From assembly GCA_036939755.1 (NCBI GenBank), contig JALLAZ010000650.1, positions 1 to 13,090 on the forward strand: a stretch of 13,090 nucleotides of DNA, in the 5' to 3' direction. Position 1 is the first letter of the stretch; the number at the start of each line of letters is the position of its first letter. Below are positions 1 to 7,330 of this stretch, in pieces. The notes under the pieces are model-generated. The model worked only from the letters and a program-made list of their open reading frames with translations. It was not told where the DNA came from and searched no databases. Position numbers and translations under genes: made by a program. The DNA is from Stephanodiscus triporus. Taxonomy: Eukaryota > Bacillariophyta > Thalassiosirophyceae > Thalassiosirales > Thalassiosiraceae.

Positions 1-127
1 GTTGGACCCCCCTCCCTGCCTAGATTTGCGCTGTGTTTGCAGCTTGTCACCCTCCCCCGTCCTTGCTCTTCCTCTCTTCTCATGGCACATTATTGGCATA
101 TAATTCAGCCCTCGCATTGTCGCTGAT
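1..127 (+). promoter_or_regulatory. Pyrimidine-rich upstream region with a short uORF before the large + strand gene
   Basis: The stretch is rich in C and T, with runs such as CCCCCC at the far left and TCTTCCTCTC just before 80. A short upstream ORF starts at ATG 82-84 and ends at TGA 124-126, only one base before the main ATG at 128. An in-frame stop at 101-103 shows that the main reading frame cannot start earlier without splicing. A TATAATT at 99-105 lies too close to the ATG to be an ordinary TATA box unless translation begins further downstream. The helicase gene on the other strand has a similar pyrimidine-rich leader. No element terminus is recognisable. Confidence 0.3.
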
Positions 128-3100
128 ATGTCTGGTCTACCCCGCCTCGGATTCGACATCGTCGTCGATAAAATACTCGATATTCATCGGGATGTGGGGC
201 GTACTCATGATTCGGCCAAGGGCGCCGTCGCGATCGTCTCGCGTCGGCTCAAGTCTTCCTTCAGAGAGGCGGGGGGGAAACGCGCCATCGCCGCCAATGC
301 ATTGGGTGAAACGCCCGCTCCGAAACGTCGTGCGGCGTCGGTCACCCCCTCGGCGTTGTCATTTCGGCCTTCATTATCCACCCCGTTACCTCCCGTGTCT
401 CTTCATTCCGGTGATTTGGGGGGTCTCTTTGGTCCGTCCACTTCGGGTGCCATGTTGATAAATCAACGTCATACCATCGTCCCACACCATACAACGCATC
501 GATTGTCAGTGTCGCAGTACGTGTACAAGCGTATACCCCCGCCTGAGATTGTCCGTCTATCCCCGGGGGACGAGATAATAGTTGTTTTGCCTGCGATAAC
601 TACGACGCTCGCGAAGAAGGCGTTGCCGGTTATCAATCATTACCGACGTTCTTTTTCGAGGGTGGTTGATCGTACTCTCCGTGCGATCAGTCCGCCCGAT
701 CGAACACCCATCGTCGACGACGCCATCCGGGACAGGCATACTTTCCTCCGCTCCAATGCACATTTCTGGGAGTTTGAGTGCCGAGTCAAGAGTTACCCCA
801 TTCGAGAGCAATTGGAGATGGAATATATTGACGAGGCAGTTATCCGCACCAACTGGGATCAAGGTGCGGGCATTGACGTCAGTGTATGCGGATACATGAC
901 ACAGCAATCCGTTCTGCTGAAGCTTCGTGATGTCGCGTATCTGCAGTTTTATCGACGGTCTAATCCCGAATCTTTCCTCGACGACGGGATCACATTTAAC
1001 AACAAACTTCGGAATGGCTCCAAGCTCGATGGTCCGTTTCTTCACCAATTGTCGCTGTTTGACGGTTGTGTGCACAGCATCTTGGAGATCTTGTGGAAGT
1101 ACTATCGTGCTCTGTATCTGATCAATCAGAAGAATTCGTCTTCTTCTGGCCGTGTAGCTTCCTCGGCCGCTTCGGCAGCCGACGTCACTCCTGCCGCTAC
1201 CGAACTTGGTCCTGATGTCGATGTCGCTCGTGATGGCATTCTCGATATCATCCGTGACGAGCTATCCAATGAGAATGTAGACCAATTTGTGTCTCTCGTC
1301 GACACGGCATACAAATCAAGTTTCGTCGACCACTACTCTGGTTTCACTTCGGCTGATGGATATCTTATCGAGCGACGATCGATATGGAAAATGTATAATG
1401 CCATGAAGGCGATCTTCCCCTTTATTCACTCGGTTCTTTCGGCGACTGTTTCTAATCCGAGGGGGGAACAGATTCATGTATTTTCGCCGGATGAACTGAC
1501 GGTTGATACCGACCTCTCTACCTTGGACGATAACTTGTCAAAACGGGAGCGAGCTGTCTTGGAGTTCTTTATTGCTAAGATCCGATTGCGCAGCCAGAAG
1601 TCAATGGGGTACTGGGCAATGGTCCCTCCCCTTGCTGCTCATGGCCGCGGCCATATGAAAAACCTACCCTGTCACCCTCTGCACGGTGTTGGCTGTGACA
1701 TGGGCACGATGTGGAATCGTCTGAACAAGATTTATGATGAAACAGCCCTAGCCCGAGATGACGTTTTGAGGAACCAGCGCACTACGAGTTTTGTATTGGA
1801 TAATTGGCAGTATATGATTCAGAAGAAATGGCAGACCTCTGGTTCGTCGAGCAACTATCTCAAGGGTGTTGCTGTTATAGCAAAAAAAGACAAGGCTATT
1901 TTGCTGCCGGTAGGATCCCTTGTCAGATCGCCATCGGGGGAGCTATTTAAAGTGATAGGTGCTCGTTTCGTTAATTCGTATTTGACGGTGATTGAGGCCG
2001 ATCGTGTGGTCGAGGCGGGTGATGAGCGGATTGAGGGCGACCGTGGTGGCGACTGTGTTAATCCATTCGATCCATTTTGTTTCACATGGCCACAGATTGG
2101 GTGGAATGTGGTTTCGCTACAGGGTGTATCGCCGCCTGCCGCCCTGAATTACGTCAGTCCCATCATCCCACCTCCGATAAATGCACGATGCCCCTCGAAT
2201 ATGTCATCAGACGAATTGCTTTTCGAAAAGCGAGATTTACGAAAATCTGGTGATGAAGACTCCAGGTCCATTTCTTCTGTCGAATACAATGACCTCATTC
2301 ACGATGCCGAGGATGCAATCCTCCTCGATACATTTCGTTCGACGATAAAAATCCTTCATGACTGGAAATCTCAACTGGAATTAGAGAGGGAGGAGGAGGC
2401 GGAGGAGAACAGCGAATCCGAAAACGACGACGGCACAGCTCCCTACATTCCATTTGGGTTGCCCCACAATTTCGTCAACGAGGCCGAGCTTATCGCTCTT
2501 CTGGATTCATGTGAGACTCCACTACATTATGCACGAACGTTTCGTTCGGATATTGTACGGCACCTCTATCCGAATGCGAAGGTGCCGGACAGATACATAC
2601 ATTTTCCTTTGATACCAAGAGACGAGACTACTAACGAAGGCATGACATTAACAAATGCAGCAATACTTAATTTAGCGGGTCTGCTGAAAAAGGAAAACAA
2701 CGGCAAGTACTCGCTTGGAGAAAACGCTGCGCAACGTGTTCTATTTCTGTATGGGGATGCATTGACGGTGGCGTTACATGATGCTATTTATGATAGGACT
2801 TTACGTCAAATAACACAGCTTGGAAATCGTGAGTACATCGAAATACTTCTTGCGGCCCATGATAGAATTGTTATCCAGAAGGGACAGTTTCATCAGTTGA
2901 TGCATCAACTCGGATCAATTTACACTCAATTTTACGGCGGGTTCATGCAAGCTATGCAAGTCGGTAATGGCGTTAAGCGAGTAAACGGTGATCCGGTGAA
3001 AGGTGGTTATCAGACGCACGATCTTTTTGCGGTACGACTTTTTCGTGCTGCAAATCGCCTTATGTTGCGATCGATTTGTTCGCATGGGGCCTTTAATGAG

Positions 3101-4342
3101 ATTACAAGCGTTGAATCAAATACAGATAAACAGCGTCTTCGTCTGATTATTGATAAGTATAAGACTGTTCGGGAGTCGTGGGAGGTGTCATCACATGAAC
3201 CGTCGCGGGTTGTGGCTCTATTTCAGAAGTCCATGCGAAGTTATATGAGAAGCAAACGAGCAATTAATGCACATGACTCGTGGCACATGGAAATTGAGAG
3301 CTGCGAGATAATGTCGCTCTGGAAGACATTTGGAAAAAACACCTACCTAAAATTGCAATGTGATTACATGGAGAATTTCTACGACATTGAACGGGTTCCT
3401 GCTATTGACAGGGAGAGTATGCGCGCGAACGCGTTTTGTGTTAAGCCGTCTGGGTCTGCTGTTGCGTTTGATGAAATGATCGAACACTACAATTACATCC
3501 TCAAGAAGACACCCTGCACTCCATATTTGGACGTTGCGGTGATGAGATCGCGTCATGTAATGGCTGGCGATAAAGCGGGCAGGGAGATGTGGGGTGTCCC
3601 ACGAGCGCGTAGTAATATCCATGGCACGTCATTGGAGGACGATCTTTGTGAGTTGGAGCAATTGATGCATTCGGCTTCAGTCTTTGTTTCGCACACAGCG
3701 ACGAAGATGCATCGAGACTATTTCTGGGATTTTGTGAAACCGAAACGAGGTGTCGGGTCACCTCGCGATCATTCTAAAACCACTGTGGATTACAGCGAAC
3801 ATGAACACGAGTTGGTTCGGCGCGTTTTTGCAAAAGAAACCCTAAGCGACGATGTCGAAAATGGCGAAGAAAACGAGGAAGGATTGCGTGACGATATTTC
3901 GGCTGTGTCGAATGACGAAACCATAGGTGCAAACAGTACATCATCGGAAGCAGTACGGTTGCTGCATGATAGCGATGAAGATGCCGACGAGGATGAGGTG
4001 TTTTTATCAAGTGAGGAAAGAGATCAGAGATTGGAGTTGGCAATGCGAAAACTTGGTAATATGAGTCGGAAGCCGCTCAGTAAATATGCCACAAGCGATC
4101 TTTTCGTAAGAGGGCGTTTGATGCTTGGTGGCATTGCCAAGAAAAGAAGAATACTTCACGAGAAGAGACAACGCAAACGTGAATTGATATATAAATCGGT
4201 TCAATTCTTTGAAACACAGATGGCACGACGCCGACTCAGACTCAAGGAGTGTTTGATGCACTCAGCGGATCAAACGTACAGATATCACATGCCATTTTGG
4301 AAGAGGGCGTTCAAGGACCACATCAAACAATCATTACGTTAA
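128..4342 (+). CDS. Large unrecognised protein (1404 aa), possible mobile-element protein
   Basis: I do not recognise the family. The frame is open for 4.2 kb without an intron, which itself supports coding. ATG 128 is the first Met after an in-frame stop at 101. Visible features: an Ala/Ser-rich linker near residues 340-370; a dense His/Cys cluster at residues 505-523 (H505, H509, C515, H516, H519, C523) that could bind metal; a Glu-rich stretch near 750-770; a long acidic region near 1240-1295; and a basic Lys/Arg-rich C-terminus from about 1336. Near the C-terminus, R1142-H1143 is followed 46 residues later by H1189 and then Y1198. The H-x8-Y spacing resembles the last boxes of tyrosine recombinases, but the first catalytic Arg and the usual H-x2-R are not evident, so this is a weak hint. 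It converges on the RecQ-like helicase gene with 17 bp between stops, suggesting one unit. It could also be a host gene of unknown role. Confidence 0.75.
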   Translation: MSGLPRLGFDIVVDKILDIHRDVGRTHDSAKGAVAIVSRRLKSSFREAGGKRAIAANALGETPAPKRRAASVTPSALSFRPSLSTPLPPVSLHSGDLGGLFGPSTSGAMLINQRHTIVPHHTTHRLSVSQYVYKRIPPPEIVRLSPGDEIIVVLPAITTTLAKKALPVINHYRRSFSRVVDRTLRAISPPDRTPIVDDAIRDRHTFLRSNAHFWEFECRVKSYPIREQLEMEYIDEAVIRTNWDQGAGIDVSVCGYMTQQSVLLKLRDVAYLQFYRRSNPESFLDDGITFNNKLRNGSKLDGPFLHQLSLFDGCVHSILEILWKYYRALYLINQKNSSSSGRVASSAASAADVTPAATELGPDVDVARDGILDIIRDELSNENVDQFVSLVDTAYKSSFVDHYSGFTSADGYLIERRSIWKMYNAMKAIFPFIHSVLSATVSNPRGEQIHVFSPDELTVDTDLSTLDDNLSKRERAVLEFFIAKIRLRSQKSMGYWAMVPPLAAHGRGHMKNLPCHPLHGVGCDMGTMWNRLNKIYDETALARDDVLRNQRTTSFVLDNWQYMIQKKWQTSGSSSNYLKGVAVIAKKDKAILLPVGSLVRSPSGELFKVIGARFVNSYLTVIEADRVVEAGDERIEGDRGGDCVNPFDPFCFTWPQIGWNVVSLQGVSPPAALNYVSPIIPPPINARCPSNMSSDELLFEKRDLRKSGDEDSRSISSVEYNDLIHDAEDAILLDTFRSTIKILHDWKSQLELEREEEAEENSESENDDGTAPYIPFGLPHNFVNEAELIALLDSCETPLHYARTFRSDIVRHLYPNAKVPDRYIHFPLIPRDETTNEGMTLTNAAILNLAGLLKKENNGKYSLGENAAQRVLFLYGDALTVALHDAIYDRTLRQITQLGNREYIEILLAAHDRIVIQKGQFHQLMHQLGSIYTQFYGGFMQAMQVGNGVKRVNGDPVKGGYQTHDLFAVRLFRAANRLMLRSICSHGAFNEITSVESNTDKQRLRLIIDKYKTVRESWEVSSHEPSRVVALFQKSMRSYMRSKRAINAHDSWHMEIESCEIMSLWKTFGKNTYLKLQCDYMENFYDIERVPAIDRESMRANAFCVKPSGSAVAFDEMIEHYNYILKKTPCTPYLDVAVMRSRHVMAGDKAGREMWGVPRARSNIHGTSLEDDLCELEQLMHSASVFVSHTATKMHRDYFWDFVKPKRGVGSPRDHSKTTVDYSEHEHELVRRVFAKETLSDDVENGEENEEGLRDDISAVSNDETIGANSTSSEAVRLLHDSDEDADEDEVFLSSEERDQRLELAMRKLGNMSRKPLSKYATSDLFVRGRLMLGGIAKKRRILHEKRQRKRELIYKSVQFFETQMARRRLRLKECLMHSADQTYRYHMPFWKRAFKDHIKQSLR

Positions 4343-4359
4343 ACTAGATCACCTCACTA

Positions 4360-4911
4360 TTACGCTTGTAATTCGTCTGTCGAAACGTGTATGTTGGTCC
4401 AGTAACGATCAAACATCGCCTTTGGTTCGCCCGATTCACTCCCCAACTTAATCACAATGTTACTTATATTGATATCATCCTTACCAACACGACGCGCTCT
4501 GCTCTCTTCGATACCAAATTCAAGAATGCCGGTTGCAATAAGCTGGAGACACAGCGCATGAATCGGACCCATTCCAGTTGTAGGTTGGTCTTTTTTGTGG
4601 AAAATGAGTTGTTGTCTATCCTTAACAAATTTGACGAGCGCTCCCGTCGTCGGTGATTTATTGGTCAAGCAGTACCCCATCAGAAGACGCGATAGCTTAC
4701 CTCGGTTAATTCTACCAGTGGCCGACAACCGATCCCGTCGACACTTGCAGCAGCAATTCATACAGGGCAAGAAGTCACGGGTTGTGTTATGATCTTCGAA
4801 ATATTTTTCGAGAATAACGTGATGGCATTCATTCGGAATGACCAAAAAACATAACACAGACATCATATCATCCAACTGACGATCACGTTCTGACTTCTCA
4901 GGATGCTGCAT
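4360..4911 (-). CDS. RecQ-type zinc-binding C-terminal part of the helicase, in the shifted frame
   Basis: This 183-residue frame continues the helicase described next. After helix-like residues it has C29-H-H-x2-L-x2-Y-F-E-D followed by C50-x2-C53-C-C-x-C57. That matches the RecQ zinc-binding pattern, in which one Cys before an L-x2-Y-F segment is followed by a C-x2-C-x2-C cluster; the last spacing here differs by one. Its ATG overlaps the helicase stop as TAATG. The frame is also open upstream of that ATG for several plausible residues (including L-F-T-R-I), so it most likely belonged to one protein with the helicase core. A one-base loss, a -1 ribosomal frameshift or coupled reinitiation would each explain the layout. 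The rest (residues 60-183) has no motif I recognise. Confidence 0.6.
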   Translation of the reverse strand: MQHPEKSERDRQLDDMMSVLCFLVIPNECHHVILEKYFEDHNTTRDFLPCMNCCCKCRRDRLSATGRINRGKLSRLLMGYCLTNKSPTTGALVKFVKDRQQLIFHKKDQPTTGMGPIHALCLQLIATGILEFGIEESRARRVGKDDINISNIVIKLGSESGEPKAMFDRYWTNIHVSTDELQA

Positions 4912-6734
4912 TATTCGGGTGAAGAGCTTGACAGCACATGTGAATGATAGATGTGTACCTCGTATCGATTGAGTTCAGCGTCGCCATCATCGCCGAGAGG
5001 GACCCGATCCACGCGCCCCATTTCCTGGACAACGCAGTAAAAGTTCGAGGCAAGACCAACCCTATAAGAACGATGGCACGAGTTGCTGCTCACACCGCAA
5101 TCAGCAGCCTTGGTTGCAGGCATGATCAGCAAATTAGGTAGATCGTCGTCTACGTCATCACCGTCGTCATAATTGTGTGCCCAGGCTCGCATAATATGAA
5201 CCTTACTCTGCAGGCCATCATCGCCAGTAAACGAAATTACACTTCCCGGAATGAAATCATCATTACCCCTCGCGCGCCACGACGCTTCGCTTTTCTCCAG
5301 CACATTTTCAAATGCCTTTGTCAACGAGCCCATTGCCGATGTCTTCGAGTTGGTGTAAACAATGGTCTTAATCGAGGTGGGGTCTCTGTAATCATCGGTC
5401 ATGCACCTAACGACGGACGACGTTGGATTGCCAGAGACCACAACCCCGAACCCAATACCACGTCGCGACAACTCCCTCCAGATGACCTTATCGGGGGGGC
5501 GCTTCCAGAGTCGCGAAATTTCATCTTGATCATCCTGACGAAATGTGGCCGACATGGCGAGAAAATTGCACGGAGTTGGCAAATTATCGCTGATATTACG
5601 AAGCGCCGAGACAGCGGTTTTGAATTCTGGGCGGAAGTCTCGGCCGTCCTGCGCGACCGAGTGTGCTTCGTCGATGACTATTAATCCAATTAAGTTCTTG
5701 GCGGAGACAGTCATCAGGGTGCGGTACCAATCACTACCAACCTGAAGGGATTGTGGCGATGCATAGAGAAAAATTGATACATTGTCGGCTTCGTACTCAC
5801 TCAGCGAAAGGAGTCGCTTCCGAAGAATCCCCCCATCACGGCCGCGATGCTCGTCGAGATGGTAGCCCTCGATGAAATTGTTGGGGTTGGAACATTTGTT
5901 CACCTGGTCGCTGCCGAGACCAACGAGAGGAACCATCGTAAGGGTAACACCGGTGAGGAGCGATCCAACAGTAAGAGGAACGGCAGACTTTCCGGATCCA
6001 GTCTTCGCGATGAGGTACGTCGAAGTATCTCTCGAAAAGGCGATATCTGATATAGCGCGAATCTGCCAATCATGAGGAGTTTGAATGCCCCAATCATCCA
6101 GCATCGCTATACGAATCCATCGCTCGTGAACGGGGTCCATGTCACAGAGCGATGAAACCGGGACACGCCGTTCGATGGCCTGTCGTCGACCCGCGGCGGT
6201 AATTACATCATAGGCGGTGCCAGGGACAACCGTTCCCTCGGACCCAGATATGCTACTCGACTCGTCATCTTCAGGGAATGGGTCAAAATCGAGCGCATCA
6301 CCATGTCCGTCGGCCTCGTGCTCGTCATCGTGCTCGTCATCATGCTCGTCATCGTGCTCGTCATCGTGCTCGTCATCGTGCTCGTCATCGTCTGCCATCA
6401 ACATAGCTCTTCGCAGAGAGGAACGTCGTCGATGAGCAACACTTTCGTCAGTGTCGTCGTCGAAGGGTTGGCCACGACGCCCCTCGGCGAGCGATCGTTC
6501 GTCATAATTCACCCGTAGGTTTCTGAGATACGGGTTAACGACCGCGCCACGTTGAAGGAATGGATCACGAGTAGCCCTCCCGGCAAACGGATGGATGAAT
6601 CCAGAGATGGCATGAGTATTTTGGACGGGGGATGACGCCGGCTCAGCGTCTTGCGAAGGCGCGAGAAGGTCAACCGATCGATCGTCTTCGTCGCCGTCAT
6701 TGCTAGACTCAGAGGAACGCGGAGGAGCAGACAT
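4911..6734 (-). CDS. RecQ-like superfamily 2 DNA helicase, core domains
   Basis: An ATP-dependent 3'-5' DNA helicase is the expected activity. Numbering is from ATG 6734 (607 aa). Residues 1-200 are acidic and low in complexity, with six DDEH repeats. The core follows: a Q-motif-like W-Q-I-R-A-I segment, Walker A T-G-S-G-K-S with K249, DEAH at 355-358, the RecQ-type D-G-R-D-F-R-P-E-F segment just after it, motif III A-M-S-A-T at 393-397, and motif VI Q-E-M-G-R-V-D-R at 570-577. The frame is open up to an ATG at 7235. I prefer 6734 because the extra 167 codons look like translated leader and intergenic DNA, and a TATA-like TTTATAC lies about 105 bp upstream of 6734 at roughly 6838-6845. Odd points: motif VI has V-D where RecQ usually has A-G, the aromatic loop lacks its Trp, and the frame stops before the zinc-binding part. 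It converges on the 1404-aa gene, so the two may form one mobile unit. Confidence 0.85.
   Translation of the reverse strand: MSAPPRSSESSNDGDEDDRSVDLLAPSQDAEPASSPVQNTHAISGFIHPFAGRATRDPFLQRGAVVNPYLRNLRVNYDERSLAEGRRGQPFDDDTDESVAHRRRSSLRRAMLMADDDEHDDEHDDEHDDEHDDEHDDEHEADGHGDALDFDPFPEDDESSSISGSEGTVVPGTAYDVITAAGRRQAIERRVPVSSLCDMDPVHERWIRIAMLDDWGIQTPHDWQIRAISDIAFSRDTSTYLIAKTGSGKSAVPLTVGSLLTGVTLTMVPLVGLGSDQVNKCSNPNNFIEGYHLDEHRGRDGGILRKRLLSLSEYEADNVSIFLYASPQSLQVGSDWYRTLMTVSAKNLIGLIVIDEAHSVAQDGRDFRPEFKTAVSALRNISDNLPTPCNFLAMSATFRQDDQDEISRLWKRPPDKVIWRELSRRGIGFGVVVSGNPTSSVVRCMTDDYRDPTSIKTIVYTNSKTSAMGSLTKAFENVLEKSEASWRARGNDDFIPGSVISFTGDDGLQSKVHIMRAWAHNYDDGDDVDDDLPNLLIMPATKAADCGVSSNSCHRSYRVGLASNFYCVVQEMGRVDRVPLGDDGDAELNRYEVHIYHSHVLSSSSPE
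6318..6389 (-). repeat. Six tandem 12-bp units encoding (DDEH)6
   Basis: Read on the + strand the unit is GTGCTCGTCATC, repeated six times head to tail; the third unit has one change (A for the first G). On the coding - strand it gives six Asp-Asp-Glu-His units in the acidic N-terminus of the helicase. The near-identity of the units points to recent slippage or unequal exchange. Unit length is a multiple of three, so copy-number change keeps the frame. Confidence 0.95.
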
Positions 6735-6963
6735 GGCGAAAGAGAGAAGAGAGTGATCCGATGCAGCAAATGGGGGAATAATTATTATGATTGGGAGGGG
6801 GGACGATGTCAAGGAATAGACGGAGGGGTAGTGAGATGAGTATAAAAAAAGAAAATATCCAGAAAGGGGTGGGAACTTCCTGTGGTGTTCCCAAGCCTTG
6901 GAAAGCTCCGAAAAATAGCTAGATGAATTTAGCTTTTCCAGAGAAAAAAACCGTTTTCTTGTC

Positions 6964-6983
6964 GAGCCCCCTGGCGGGGGCTC
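6964..6983. repeat. Perfect 8-bp inverted repeat with a 4-nt loop
   Basis: GAGCCCCC and GGGGGCTC are separated by TGGC, forming a GC-rich perfect hairpin. It lies about 230 bp upstream of the preferred helicase ATG. It could be a structure in a long helicase leader, a protein-binding palindrome, or part of an element end; the sequence does not decide between these. Confidence 0.6.
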
Positions 6984-7159
6984 TGCGTACGTACGTCTCT
7001 TTGTACTTACGTAGAGTAACCTGACAGGGGAGGTCGAGTTTGAGTGATCGTACCTACGATTTAGAGAGTAGATATTTTTGGTATCGTACTTTACCGGAAT
7101 CCGAGCCGCGTTCGACATGGATGGTCGGCTCTCTGGGTTCCTTCCTTCATACCATACAC

Positions 7160-7177
7160 ACACTGTGAGTACAGTGT
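7160..7177. repeat. 7-bp inverted repeat upstream of the PUF gene
   Basis: ACACTGT and ACAGTGT are separated by GAGT. The next bases contain a tandem TTGAAC pair. The position, about 155 bp before the PUF start codon, suits a transcription-factor site in the promoter or a leader structure. There is no further support for function. Confidence 0.35.
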
Positions 7178-7294
7178 TGAACTTGAACACCCTCTCGGGC
7201 ACCATCATCGCTTGAGGAGGAAACGGCGCATTCACCGAGGAGCGGCGATGATGGGGTAAAATCGCGCCCCCGCATTGTACAAATTGTTGAACTG

Positions 7295-7302
7295 TGTAGA
7301 TA
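7295..7302 (+). promoter_or_regulatory. Candidate PUF-binding site UGUAGAUA in the PUF gene's own 5' leader
   Basis: TGTAGATA matches UGUANAUA exactly, the motif predicted for this gene's own protein from its repeat triplets. It ends 28 nt before the start codon. Reading the rest of the + strand of the window I found no other exact match. Autoregulation is an inference and requires that transcription start upstream of 7295. Confidence 0.35.
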
Positions 7303-7330
7303 TTGTGTTCATAAAAAACATAACAGGTGA

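Larger units (their letters stand above)
6735..7330. promoter_or_regulatory. Divergent intergenic region between helicase and PUF genes
   Basis: This 596-bp stretch should hold the helicase leader on the - strand and the PUF promoter and 5' leader on the + strand, and probably the right edge of the suspected element. Near the helicase start the - strand is pyrimidine-rich, with a TATA-like TTTATAC around 6838-6845. It also contains an 8-bp-stem hairpin (6964-6983), a CGTACGTACG run near 6986-6995, ATCGTAC as a direct repeat at 7047 and 7083, an inverted repeat at 7160-7177, and a Pumilio-type site at 7295-7302. No clear terminal inverted repeat or target-site duplication is visible. A reading frame crosses the region on the - strand, but its composition does not look coding. 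Confidence 0.4.

Noticed and set aside
4927..4958. 32-nt GT-AG intron restoring the helicase frame
   Set aside because: Much shorter than the 82-127-bp introns seen in this window, and it would remove residues that appear to belong to the helicase; kept only as an alternative in the frameshift finding.
4360..5684. + strand ORFs of 89-169 codons opposite the helicase
   Set aside because: They are antisense to strongly supported helicase motifs and show no domain of their own.
6964..7000. Helitron-like 3' end (hairpin near a CTRR)
   Set aside because: No CTRR follows at the usual distance, and neither large gene has a recognisable HUH Rep motif.
1..7036. Possible terminal inverted repeat between the first 20 bases and the reverse complement of about 7021-7036
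   Set aside because: Both are simply pyrimidine/purine rich; the match needs several gaps and no target duplication flanks it.
6735..7235. N-terminal extension of the helicase frame up to an ATG at 7235
   Set aside because: The extra 167 codons cross a TATA-like element, a hairpin and the likely PUF promoter, and their composition is not protein-like. ATG 6734 begins the acidic region proper.
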